Source: Bacteroidales bacterium
GTDB lineage: Bacteria > Bacteroidota > Bacteroidia > Bacteroidales > UBA932
Length of the DNA stretch: 25,715 bases
Direction of reading: 5' to 3'
NCBI GenBank assembly: GCA_020026355.1
Contig: JAHHQP010000026.1
Location: 1-25,715, forward strand
Part shown: one piece after another, positions 15,517 to 23,557 of the stretch
Numbering within the stretch: position 1 is the stretch's first letter
Layout: the number at the start of each line of letters is the position of its first letter
The notes under the pieces: generated by a model
The model's database searches: none
What the model saw: the letters and a program-made list of their open reading frames with translations, nothing else
Told to the model about the DNA's origin: nothing
Program-made: the position numbers and the translations under genes

Positions 15517-15524
15517 TAAATTTG
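15517..15524 (+). promoter_or_regulatory. -7 box of the wzc-like gene
   Basis: TAAATTTG, followed by CGCC, matches the -7 consensus 29 bases before ATG 15554. It supports that start over the in-frame ATG at 15485. Confidence 0.5.
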
Positions 15525-15553
15525 CGCCAAATTGTAATATATCGGAAATATCT

Positions 15554-18037
15554 ATGCCTAACGAACAGCAATCTAATTCTTTAACTTCTCCTGAAGAACA
15601 GGGACTCACGTTTTCTGATCTGTGGTCCATGTTCTGGGACCATAAGATCTGGTATTTCATAGCTTTGGCGGTGGCATTGTTCCTTGCTGTCCTTTTCCTT
15701 TACCGGACCCCTAAAGAGTATTCTGCAACCGCACAGGTCATGATCGATGAGTCCACTCAGGCTGCTACGATGAAGACCCTCGGACTGGATGCGATGGGAA
15801 TCATGGACATGAGGAGCTCCAAGTCTATCGAGAACGAGCTGGTCGCGTTCTCTTCTCCGGATCTGCTGGCGCAGGTGGTGGAACGGCTGGGGCTGCAGAC
15901 CCGCTACTATCAGCATCAGTTTCTCCGTACGGTCGAACTGTACGGCACTTCTCCGATCGGAATGGTCCGCGGTGATGATGCGATCAATGTAGGCTTTTCC
16001 ATTGACCTGGAAAAGGTTTCCGATGCTGAGCTGAGGCTGAAACGTATGAGGGCGGCCGGCAAGGAGATGGATCTGGATCTTGTCGCTCATGTCGGGGATA
16101 CGGTCAGCACCCCTCTGGGTTCATTGGCCTTCATCGCGACGGACAAGGACCTTTCGGAGATGGAACACGACATGACCGTGAGCTGGACTCCGTCCATATA
16201 CGCGGCACGGGTCTTCAAGACCAACCTTTCCGCTTCTCTTTCCGGCAAGGAATCTTCCGTGATCGTCCTGTCGCTGAATGATGGTTTCCCGAGACGTGCG
16301 GAGCTGATTCTGAAAACGCTGATCGATGTGTACAATGAGGTCTGGATTTCGAACAAGAACCGGGCGAACAGCAATACCTCTTCATTCATCGATGCGAGAT
16401 TGGTGGGGCTGGAGAATGAATTGAGTGTCGTGGAGACGGCGCTTAAGGATTATAAGGAAAGCCATAACCTGACGGACCTGCAGGCCATCGCGCAGATGAA
16501 CCTGGAAGAGTCCAGCGCTTATTCTGCCAAGACGTTCGAGGTGTCCAACCGTTTGTCCGTGGCGAAATACATCAAGGATTATCTTGAAGATCCTGCCAAC
16601 GCATTGGCGTTGATCCCATCCAATCTGGGATTAGGCAAGGATTCCGTCGACGGCCAGATCACCGAATATAACAATCTGCTGCTGCAGCGCGAGCGTCTGT
16701 TGGCCGGCAGCAGCGCGAATAACCCGCTGGTCGTGGACCTGCGCAATACCTTGACTTCCCTGCGTGGCGCGATCCTTCGTTCCATCGACAACCTGATCAA
16801 CAGTCTGCAGATGCAGATGGAAAAGCTCGAGGGCAAGGAGGAGCAGCTCATGACAAAGATGTCGAAGAGTACGGGGCAGGAGCTGGAGATCCTTTCGATC
16901 GAGCGTAATCAGAAGATCAAGGAGCAGCTCTATATCTTCCTGCTTCAGAAACGGGAGGAAAATGATATGGCCGCTCTGGTCAATGTGGGCAATACGCGTG
17001 TGCTGATGGTGCCGTTCTGCAGCAATGTTCCTGTCGCTCCTAGGTCAATGATGATTCTGCTGGTCGCTATCGTGCTGGGACTGGGTCTGCCGTTCGGCGT
17101 GATCTTCCTCATCACGATCATGGACACGAGGATCAAGAATCGTCAGGATCTGGCGGATATGAAGACGCCTTTCCTGGCCGAACTGCCGCATATCGGCAAA
17201 CCTGTTCCGTGGATCAGACGTCACCTGTGCATGGACAGGATGGCCAATGATGATACTTCGAACCGTTCGAGAATTCTGGTGGAGCCGGGTAAGCGTGATG
17301 CGCTCAACGAGGCTTTCCGTGTGCTGCGTACGAACACCGACATGATGCTGGGCAGGAAAGGGGAAGAAGGTAAGGTCGTGATGATGGCCTCCTTCCTGCC
17401 GAATATGGGCAAGTCCGTGGTGGGCGTGAATCTTGCGGCCAGCATGGCGCTGAAGAATGACAAGGTGCTGCTGATCGATCTGGATATGCGTAAGGCTACC
17501 CTGAGCAAGGCGTTGGAACTGAATCATTCCGGTGTGGCTGCCTACTTGAACGGCAAAGCCGAGGATTGGAGGAGATTGACGGATGAGATCGCTCCGTTCC
17601 TGCATGTGCTTCCGGTGGGTTCTCTTCCTCCGAATCCTTCCGAACTGCTGGTTTCCGAGCGTTTCGAGCAGTTGTTGAAGGAGGCTCGTCGGGAGTATGA
17701 TTATGTCTTCTTGGATTGTCCTCCGGTGGATATCGTGGCTGATTCCGGCATCATAACGAACTTTACGGACATGACCATCTTCGTCGTGAGGTCGCTTCAG
17801 ATGAACAAGTCTGTGGTTCCGGTTCTGGACCAGTTGTATGAGGCGAAGATCTATCGTCGTATGGCGGTCATCCTGAATGATGTCCAGTATAAGTACAGCG
17901 GTTACGGTTATGGCCGGTACGGTGGTTACGGTTACGGAAAAGGCTACGGCTATGGTTACGGCTATGGCGAGGAAGAAAGAACGTCCTCCCGTCGGGCGAA
18001 TCTGGACCGGGTCAAGAAACTTTTCCGCCGCGGGTAG
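15554..18037 (+). CDS. Wzc-type polysaccharide co-polymerase and tyrosine autokinase
   Basis: The product is 827 residues. An N-terminal Wzz domain follows a first membrane helix (about 33-50); a long periplasmic, partly coiled-coil region leads to a second helix (about 497-518) ending in MDTR. The cytoplasmic kinase has Walker A PNMGKS (616-621), Walker A' LLIDLDMR (639-646) and Walker B VFLDCPP (718-724). The tail from 779 to 805 has 11 Tyr alternating with Gly, the autophosphorylation cluster, and ends in a basic segment. Wzc proteins control polymer length and export through cycles of phosphorylation; the CpsB-like phosphatase just upstream is the expected partner. No Wza exporter is adjacent, which is unusual. 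Confidence 0.93.
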   Translation: MPNEQQSNSLTSPEEQGLTFSDLWSMFWDHKIWYFIALAVALFLAVLFLYRTPKEYSATAQVMIDESTQAATMKTLGLDAMGIMDMRSSKSIENELVAFSSPDLLAQVVERLGLQTRYYQHQFLRTVELYGTSPIGMVRGDDAINVGFSIDLEKVSDAELRLKRMRAAGKEMDLDLVAHVGDTVSTPLGSLAFIATDKDLSEMEHDMTVSWTPSIYAARVFKTNLSASLSGKESSVIVLSLNDGFPRRAELILKTLIDVYNEVWISNKNRANSNTSSFIDARLVGLENELSVVETALKDYKESHNLTDLQAIAQMNLEESSAYSAKTFEVSNRLSVAKYIKDYLEDPANALALIPSNLGLGKDSVDGQITEYNNLLLQRERLLAGSSANNPLVVDLRNTLTSLRGAILRSIDNLINSLQMQMEKLEGKEEQLMTKMSKSTGQELEILSIERNQKIKEQLYIFLLQKREENDMAALVNVGNTRVLMVPFCSNVPVAPRSMMILLVAIVLGLGLPFGVIFLITIMDTRIKNRQDLADMKTPFLAELPHIGKPVPWIRRHLCMDRMANDDTSNRSRILVEPGKRDALNEAFRVLRTNTDMMLGRKGEEGKVVMMASFLPNMGKSVVGVNLAASMALKNDKVLLIDLDMRKATLSKALELNHSGVAAYLNGKAEDWRRLTDEIAPFLHVLPVGSLPPNPSELLVSERFEQLLKEARREYDYVFLDCPPVDIVADSGIITNFTDMTIFVVRSLQMNKSVVPVLDQLYEAKIYRRMAVILNDVQYKYSGYGYGRYGGYGYGKGYGYGYGYGEEERTSSRRANLDRVKKLFRRG

Positions 18038-18069
18038 GTCTGGAAGGAAAGGAAACGGTTTTATTTCCT

Positions 18070-18077
18070 TATATTTG
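18070..18077 (+). promoter_or_regulatory. -7 box before rfbA
   Basis: TATATTTG is an exact -7 match 45 bases before ATG 18123, suggesting that the sugar-biosynthesis genes have their own promoter in addition to read-through from wzc. A short inverted repeat (CCGCC 18096-18100, GGCGG 18104-18108) lies in the leader. Confidence 0.45.
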
Positions 18078-18122
18078 TATTCGTGACATGGACAACCGCC
18101 TCTGGCGGATAGAAAAAGAACT

Positions 18123-19010
18123 ATGAAAGGAATCGTATTGGCTGGTGGCAGCGGTACTCGTCTGTACCCGATCACCAAGGGAGTCAGCAAACAGCTGCTG
18201 CCTATCTATGATAAACCTATGATCTATTATCCGTTGTCAGCGCTCATGTTGGCAGGAATCCGGGATATCCTCATCATTTCCACCCCGTGGGACCTTCCGG
18301 GTTTCCAGCGTCTTCTCGGCGACGGAAGCGATTATGGCATCCGTCTCAGCTATGCCGAGCAGCCATCACCGGATGGTCTCGCTCAGGCTTTCCTCATCGG
18401 TGAGGACTTCATCGGAGATGATGCGGTCTGTCTGATCCTGGGCGACAATATCTTCTACGGCAGTTTCTTCACGAAGATGCTGGCCGATGCCGTCAGGTGT
18501 GCCGAGGAAGAAGCGAAGGCGACCGTTTTCGGCTATTGGGTCAATGATCCGCAGCGCTATGGCGTGGCTGAGTTCGACAAGGACGGGAACTGTCTTTCCA
18601 TCGAGGAGAAGCCGGAGCATCCGAAGTCCAATTATGCGGTGGTCGGTCTCTATTTCTATCCGAACAAGGTCGTCGAGGTGGCGAAGGGCATCCGACCTTC
18701 AGCCCGCGGAGAGCTGGAGATCACTTCGGTCAACCAGCGTTTCCTGAAAGACGGCGAACTGAAGGTCCAGACGTTGGGCCGTGGCTTCGCCTGGCTGGAT
18801 ACCGGTACGCATGACTCGCTGTCCGAAGCGTCCACCTTCGTGGAGGTGATCGAGAAAAGGCAGGGGCTGAAGATCGCCTGTCTCGAAGCGATCGCTTATC
18901 GTCGCGGATGGATCACGGAGGAGAAGATGCGCGAAATCGCCGCTCCGATGCTGAAGAACCAGTACGGACAGTATCTGCTGAAGGTGGTCAATGAACTGAA
19001 CAGGGAATAA
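18123..19010 (+). CDS. rfbA: Glucose-1-phosphate thymidylyltransferase
   Basis: The 295-residue product is full length for RfbA/RmlA. It starts MKGIVLAGGSGTRLYPIT, the nucleotidyltransferase signature, with KQLLPIYDKPMIYYPLS, the substrate-binding ILGDNIFYG near residue 108, and EEKPEHPKSNYAVVGLYFY near residue 160. It condenses glucose-1-phosphate with dTTP to dTDP-glucose in the cytosol. It is the first gene of a seven-gene block in which most gaps are 20 bases or less; rfbB starts one base after its TAA. A promoter box at 18070 precedes it. The product feeds RfbB and then the VioA-like aminotransferase rather than rhamnose synthesis, since rfbC and rfbD are absent. Confidence 0.96.
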   Translation: MKGIVLAGGSGTRLYPITKGVSKQLLPIYDKPMIYYPLSALMLAGIRDILIISTPWDLPGFQRLLGDGSDYGIRLSYAEQPSPDGLAQAFLIGEDFIGDDAVCLILGDNIFYGSFFTKMLADAVRCAEEEAKATVFGYWVNDPQRYGVAEFDKDGNCLSIEEKPEHPKSNYAVVGLYFYPNKVVEVAKGIRPSARGELEITSVNQRFLKDGELKVQTLGRGFAWLDTGTHDSLSEASTFVEVIEKRQGLKIACLEAIAYRRGWITEEKMREIAAPMLKNQYGQYLLKVVNELNRE

Positions 19011-19011
19011 T

Positions 19012-20172
19012 ATGCAGGAATACAAGAGAACTATCATGATCACGGGCGGTGCCGGTTTCATCGGCAGCCATGTCGTCCGTCTTTTCGTGCGGAAATACCC
19101 GGATTACCACATCATCAATGTGGACAAGCTCACTTATGCCGGCAATCTGGCGAATCTCCGGGATATCGAGGATTGTCCGAACTATACTTTCGTGAAAGCC
19201 GACATCTGTGATTTCGAGAGGATGCTCTCGCTCATGCAGGAGCATAAGGTCAATGGAGTCATCCATCTGGCCGCTGAAAGCCATGTGGACCGTTCCATCA
19301 AGGATCCGTTCACCTTTGCCCGGACCAATGTGATGGGCACGCTTTCCTTGCTTCAGGCCGCGAAGCTGTACTGGGAGTCGCTGCCGGAAGGTTTCGGGGC
19401 AATGGAGGGAGAGCCGCGCAAGCTGTTCTACCACATCTCGACCGACGAGGTCTACGGCGCTCTGGAGATGACCCGTCCTGAGGGCATCGAACCGCCGTTC
19501 CGCACTTCCGCTTCCGCGGAGCAGCATGCGGCCTATGGAGAGACTTTCTTCAGGGAGGACAGCAGCTATCGGCCGCACAGTCCTTATTCTGCGGCCAAGG
19601 CTTCTTCCGATCATTTCGTGAGGGCTTTCCACGATACCTACGGCATGCCGACCTTGGTCACGAACTGTTCGAACAACTACGGACCTTATCAGTTCCCGGA
19701 GAAGCTCATCCCGCTGTTCATCAACAATATCCGTCACCGCAAGCCGCTTCCGGTCTATGGAAAGGGCGAGAATGTGCGGGACTGGCTCTATGTCGGTGAT
19801 CATGCCAGGGCCATTGACCTGATCTTCCATCAGGGAAAGGTCGGGGATACTTACAATATCGGCGGCTTCAACGAATGGAAGAACATTGACCTGATCAAAG
19901 TGCTCATCAATACGGTCGATCGGCTGCTGGGACGTGAGGAAGGGGAGGATCTCGGCCTCATCACTTATGTGACGGACCGTGCCGGACATGACATGCGCTA
20001 TGCCATCGATTCCAGCAAACTTCAGCGCGAGCTGGGTTGGGAACCGGCCTATCAGTTCGAGGAGGGGATCGAGGAGACGGTCCGCTGGTATCTGGATCAC
20101 CAGGCCTGGATGGACAACGTGACTTCCGGAGATTATCAGAAATATTACGACGAAATGTACAAGGACCGATGA
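19012..20172 (+). CDS. rfbB: dTDP-glucose 4,6-dehydratase
   Basis: The 386-residue extended SDR carries GGAGFIGSHVVR (9-20), HLAAESHVDRSI, the catalytic STDEVYG, YSAAKASSDH with Tyr and Lys of the YxxxK pair, and NCSNNYGPYQFPEKLIPL, all RfbB hallmarks. It converts dTDP-glucose to dTDP-4-keto-6-deoxyglucose with bound NAD+. It is longer than the usual 350 or so because of an insert after the TDEVYG motif (about residues 150-180); the same insert is common, as I recall, in Bacteroidota RfbB. It is coupled to rfbA (1-base gap) and followed by the VioA-like gene 34 bases later, which would aminate its product. Confidence 0.95.
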   Translation: MQEYKRTIMITGGAGFIGSHVVRLFVRKYPDYHIINVDKLTYAGNLANLRDIEDCPNYTFVKADICDFERMLSLMQEHKVNGVIHLAAESHVDRSIKDPFTFARTNVMGTLSLLQAAKLYWESLPEGFGAMEGEPRKLFYHISTDEVYGALEMTRPEGIEPPFRTSASAEQHAAYGETFFREDSSYRPHSPYSAAKASSDHFVRAFHDTYGMPTLVTNCSNNYGPYQFPEKLIPLFINNIRHRKPLPVYGKGENVRDWLYVGDHARAIDLIFHQGKVGDTYNIGGFNEWKNIDLIKVLINTVDRLLGREEGEDLGLITYVTDRAGHDMRYAIDSSKLQRELGWEPAYQFEEGIEETVRWYLDHQAWMDNVTSGDYQKYYDEMYKDR

Positions 20173-20206
20173 GCCCTTGCGCCGGCAATTCAAGAATATA
20201 GAACAA

Positions 20207-21319
20207 ATGAACGAGAAAAAACCTATTCTGGTCACTTCTCCGTTGCTGCCGGACCTTCAGGAATTCAACAAGATGCTGGAGGATATCTGGGACAGCAAAT
20301 GGGTGACCAACAACGGAAAATATCATGGGCAGCTGGAGGAAGCGCTTGCGGAATACCTGAAAGTGCCTTACCTTTCACTTTTCACCAACGGGACTTTGCC
20401 GCTGATCACGGCGCTGCAGGCCTTGAGAATCGGTGGTGAAGTCATCACGACGCCGTTCTCTTTCGTGGCGACGACCCATTCCATCTGGTGGAACGGTTGC
20501 AAACCGGTATTTGTGGATATCGATCCGGCGACCGGCGATCTGGATCCGGATAAGATCGAAGCAGCCATTACACCGAGGACGACGGCCATCATGCCGGTCC
20601 ATGTCTATGGAAAGCCATGCGATACGGAGCGTATTCAGGAAATTGCAGACAAGTATGGCTTGAAAGTAATCTACGATGCCGCACATGCTTTCGGGGTGGA
20701 GGTCAATGGGAGATCTGTCCTGGAGGCCGGTGACATGAGTACATTGAGTTTCCATGCGACGAAGGTGTACAATACGCTGGAAGGTGGTGCACTCGTCTGT
20801 CACGATGCCAAGACCAAGCAGAGAATCGATTATTTGAAGAACTTCGGTTTCGCTGGAGAAACGGAAGTCGTGGCTCCGGGCATCAACAGTAAGGTGGATG
20901 AGGTCCGTGCTGCATACGGCCTTTTGAATCTGAAGCAGGTGGATCAGGCGATCGACGCCCGCCACAAGGTCGCTGTTGCTTATCGTGAGGGGCTGAGAGG
21001 GGTAGCCGGCGTCCGTTATTTCGAGGATATGCCGGGAGTCAGACATAATTATTCCTATTTCCCGATCTTCATCGATGCGGCCGAGTTCGGCATGACCCGT
21101 GATGAACTGTACGGGAAGATGAAGAAGGAAGGGGTCTTCGGACGCCGTTATTTCTATCCGCTCATCAGCACCTTCTCCACTTACCGGGGCTTGCCTTCAG
21201 CGGATCCATCCAATCTTCCGGAAGCGACGAAGATGGCGGAGCAGGTCATCTGTCTGCCGATGCATCATGATCTCAGCGAGGAAGATGTGGCGAGAGTCCT
21301 CGATTCAATCCTGAAGTGA
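20207..21319 (+). CDS. DegT/DnrJ/EryC1 aminotransferase, VioA-like (dTDP-Qui4N-forming)
   Basis: The product is 370 residues. The fold-type I sugar aminotransferase pattern shows WVTNNGKYHGQLEEAL (32-47), TNGTLPLITALQALRI (60-75), TTPFSFVATTHSIWW (81-95), IYDAAHAFG (155-163) with the PLP aspartate Asp157, and the PLP lysine Lys186 in SFHATKVYNTLEGG. The whole reads like VioA, which transfers an amino group from glutamate to C4 of dTDP-4-keto-6-deoxyglucose, giving dTDP-4-amino-4,6-dideoxyglucose. WecE-like (galacto) stereochemistry cannot be excluded by eye. A TTG at 20177 is in frame, but ATG 20207 fits the family. The substrate is made by the two genes before it; ATP-grasp ligase 1 starts one base after its stop. 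Confidence 0.87.
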   Translation: MNEKKPILVTSPLLPDLQEFNKMLEDIWDSKWVTNNGKYHGQLEEALAEYLKVPYLSLFTNGTLPLITALQALRIGGEVITTPFSFVATTHSIWWNGCKPVFVDIDPATGDLDPDKIEAAITPRTTAIMPVHVYGKPCDTERIQEIADKYGLKVIYDAAHAFGVEVNGRSVLEAGDMSTLSFHATKVYNTLEGGALVCHDAKTKQRIDYLKNFGFAGETEVVAPGINSKVDEVRAAYGLLNLKQVDQAIDARHKVAVAYREGLRGVAGVRYFEDMPGVRHNYSYFPIFIDAAEFGMTRDELYGKMKKEGVFGRRYFYPLISTFSTYRGLPSADPSNLPEATKMAEQVICLPMHHDLSEEDVARVLDSILK

Positions 21320-21320
21320 C

Positions 21321-22529
21321 ATGGAGCAGAAGAAACTGATGCTCCTGGGAGGATTGAGATATCTCCTCCCCGTGATCGAGGCGGCGCATGCCCAAGGCTA
21401 CTACGTCATTACCTGCGATTATCTGCCGGACAATATCGCTCACCGCTATTCGGATGAGTATTGCAATATCAGTATCGTCGACAAGGAGGCCGTGCTCCAG
21501 GCCGCTCGTGAGCGGAAGATCGACGGAATCATTTCCTTTGCCGTGGATCCGGGAGTCGTGACGGCCGCTTATGTGCAGGAACAGCTCGGCTTGCCGGCTT
21601 TCGGCCCTTTCTCTTCTGTGGAAATTCTGCAGAACAAGGATCGTTTCCGTCAGTTCCTGAGGGAAAACGGTTTCAATGTGCCGCAGGCATTCGCTGCCGG
21701 TTCCATGGAGGAAGCGCTGGCTGCCGCACCGAAGTTCCGTTATCCGGTCATCGTGAAACCGACGGATTCTGCCGGAAGCAAGGGAGTCAGCCGGGTCGAT
21801 GCCGCTGAACAGCTGGTATCCGCCTTGGAAGAGGCTTTCGACCATTCCATTTCCGGAAGGGTCATTGTCGAGGATTTCATCGAGAAGGCCGGTTGTTCTT
21901 CGGATTCAGACTGCTTTTCCGTGAATGGGAGACTGGAATTCGTATCCTTTTCCGCCCAGCGTTTCGACGAGCAGGCTTCCAATGAATATACGCCGGCGGC
22001 CTATTCCTGGCCTTCGACGTTCACGCCGGCTCAGGAAGAGGAACTGACCGCTGAACTGCAGCGGCTGATCTTCTTGCTGAAGATGAACTCCACGGTCTAC
22101 AACGTGGAAACCCGTATCGGTAGGGACGGGAAACCTTATATCATGGAAGTTTCGCCTCGGGGAGGCGGCAACCGTCTGTCCGAGATGCTGCGGTATGCGA
22201 CAGGAGTGGACCTGATCACGAATGCCGTGCGAGTCGCCGTCGGAGATGCACCGGTCGGTCTGGAGCAGAAAGGCTATGACGGCCATTGGGCGGAAGTCAT
22301 TCTCCATGCCGGGCAGAGCGGAACTTTCGAGGGAGTTGAGGTCCTGCCGTCTTTCCAGGGAAAGGTCGTCGAGACGGACCTGTGGGTGGCTCCTGGGGAT
22401 CAGGTCAATGCTTTCCGTGGGGCCAATGATGCCATAGGTACCTTGGTGGTCCGTTTCGGAAGCGCGGAAGAATCGGATGAACAGATGAAGACCATCGGCC
22501 GGTGGCTTCGGATAAATGTAAGATCATGA
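21321..22529 (+). CDS. ATP-grasp carboxylate-amine ligase 1
   Basis: The product is 402 residues with the three ATP-grasp parts: an N-terminal Rossmann-like domain (1-100), the ATP-binding core with VIVKPTDSAGSKGVSRV (143-159, Lys146) and VIVEDFIE (181-188), and the metal/ATP loop YNVETRIGRDGKPYIMEVSPRGGGN, given here by its key residues Glu263, Glu276, Arg280 and Asn284. The usual ExN metal pair reads E-V-S, as in some sugar-cluster homologues. The C-terminal part (about 310-400) is a separate lobe. ATP-grasp ligases activate a carboxylate as acyl-phosphate and join it to an amine; the likely amine here is C4 of dTDP-Qui4N, made just upstream. Its TGA overlaps the next ATG (22526-22529). Confidence 0.85.
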   Translation: MEQKKLMLLGGLRYLLPVIEAAHAQGYYVITCDYLPDNIAHRYSDEYCNISIVDKEAVLQAARERKIDGIISFAVDPGVVTAAYVQEQLGLPAFGPFSSVEILQNKDRFRQFLRENGFNVPQAFAAGSMEEALAAAPKFRYPVIVKPTDSAGSKGVSRVDAAEQLVSALEEAFDHSISGRVIVEDFIEKAGCSSDSDCFSVNGRLEFVSFSAQRFDEQASNEYTPAAYSWPSTFTPAQEEELTAELQRLIFLLKMNSTVYNVETRIGRDGKPYIMEVSPRGGGNRLSEMLRYATGVDLITNAVRVAVGDAPVGLEQKGYDGHWAEVILHAGQSGTFEGVEVLPSFQGKVVETDLWVAPGDQVNAFRGANDAIGTLVVRFGSAEESDEQMKTIGRWLRINVRS

Positions 22530-23539
22530 AGGGTAAGAAGATAATCGTATTCGGGGCGACAGGGACCTTGGGAGCCCCTATTGCCATGCACCTGCATTCC
22601 CTGGGCTATGAGGTCCTGCCGGCAGGACATCGCAAGAGTGACAACGGTTTTTTCCGGGAGCATGGAATGGACTATTGTTCCGTGGACATCGCGGACAAGG
22701 AGCAGTTCCGGAAACTGCCTCAGGAGGGAATCTATGCCGTCGTGCATTTCGCAGGCGCATTGCCGGCTTCGATGAAAGGCTATGATGCTGATCTGTACAT
22801 CTCTTCCATCATTCAGGGTACGCTCAATGTGCTGGAATATACCAGAGCCTGCGGTGCGGACCGTATCGTTTTCCCGCAGTCCCTTTTCGATATCAGCTAT
22901 CTTTTCGGAACGAAGGAGCCGATTCCGGCAGATGCCTTGCGCAAGGCGCCGCTGGACGGGGACCATGCAGTCTATGTCATCGCGAAGAATGCGGCGGTCG
23001 ATCTGATCGAGCATTATCATCAGGTGTATGGACTGAAACGGTTCATTCTCCGTCTTTCCCGCGTCTACCTCTATCATCCGAATCCTTATACTTATACGGA
23101 CGGCAAGAAGGTGATGGTGTCAGACCGTTACCTGATCTACCGGGCGATGAAGGGCGAACCCATTGAACTGTGGGGAGATCCTGACCGTCTGCTGGAGACT
23201 TGCTGCGTGAAGGATTTCCTGCAGATCGTCGAGAAATCGCTGGAAGCCGAGTGCGAGGGCGGACTCTACAATATCGGAAGCGGAGGCAGCACTTTGAGAG
23301 AACGGATCGAGGGCATCGTGGAGGTCTTCTCGCCGGAAGGCCGGAAATCTCCGATCATTCCTTGTCCGGAGAAACGGAATTCCCAGCAGTTCGTGCTGGA
23401 CATCTCGAAGACCCGGCGGGAACTGGGCTATGAGCCGCGATGCAGCTGGAAAGATTACCTGCTGGATTTCAAGAAGGATATGGAGACCCAGCCTTTCGCG
23501 AAGCTGTGGGGCCGGGAAGAAGATTATCTTGCGGATTGA
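22526..23539 (+). CDS. NAD(P)-dependent epimerase/dehydratase, extended SDR
   Basis: The product is 337 residues from ATG 22526, which overlaps the previous stop as ATGA. The cofactor motif is GATGTLG (10-16); VVHFAGALP is at 72-80; the active-site Ser119 is in FPQSLFD; and Tyr150-x3-Lys154 is in YVIAKNAAVDLIEHYH. The C-terminal half has the GYEPRCSWKDYLLDF ending of UDP-sugar epimerases. The reaction, whether 4-epimerisation, dehydration or reduction of a nucleotide sugar, cannot be told. A start at 22502 is possible but would overlap ligase 1 more. Lying between two ATP-grasp genes, it may modify the sugar before or after acylation, or make a second sugar. Confidence 0.85.
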   Translation: MKGKKIIVFGATGTLGAPIAMHLHSLGYEVLPAGHRKSDNGFFREHGMDYCSVDIADKEQFRKLPQEGIYAVVHFAGALPASMKGYDADLYISSIIQGTLNVLEYTRACGADRIVFPQSLFDISYLFGTKEPIPADALRKAPLDGDHAVYVIAKNAAVDLIEHYHQVYGLKRFILRLSRVYLYHPNPYTYTDGKKVMVSDRYLIYRAMKGEPIELWGDPDRLLETCCVKDFLQIVEKSLEAECEGGLYNIGSGGSTLRERIEGIVEVFSPEGRKSPIIPCPEKRNSQQFVLDISKTRRELGYEPRCSWKDYLLDFKKDMETQPFAKLWGREEDYLAD

Positions 23540-23557
23540 ACTGATTTGAAGAAGAAA

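Noticed and set aside
17887..17967. Tandem DNA repeat as a separate element
   Set aside because: The repeats are in frame and code the Tyr-Gly tail of the kinase.
17045..18190. 381-aa minus-strand ORF opposite the wzc kinase domain
   Set aside because: Its His/Val-rich stretches mirror the Tyr-Gly codons and kinase motifs on the plus strand.
18988..20235. 415-aa minus-strand ORF opposite rfbB
   Set aside because: Antisense to an unambiguous RfbB; long shadow ORFs are common in this codon usage.
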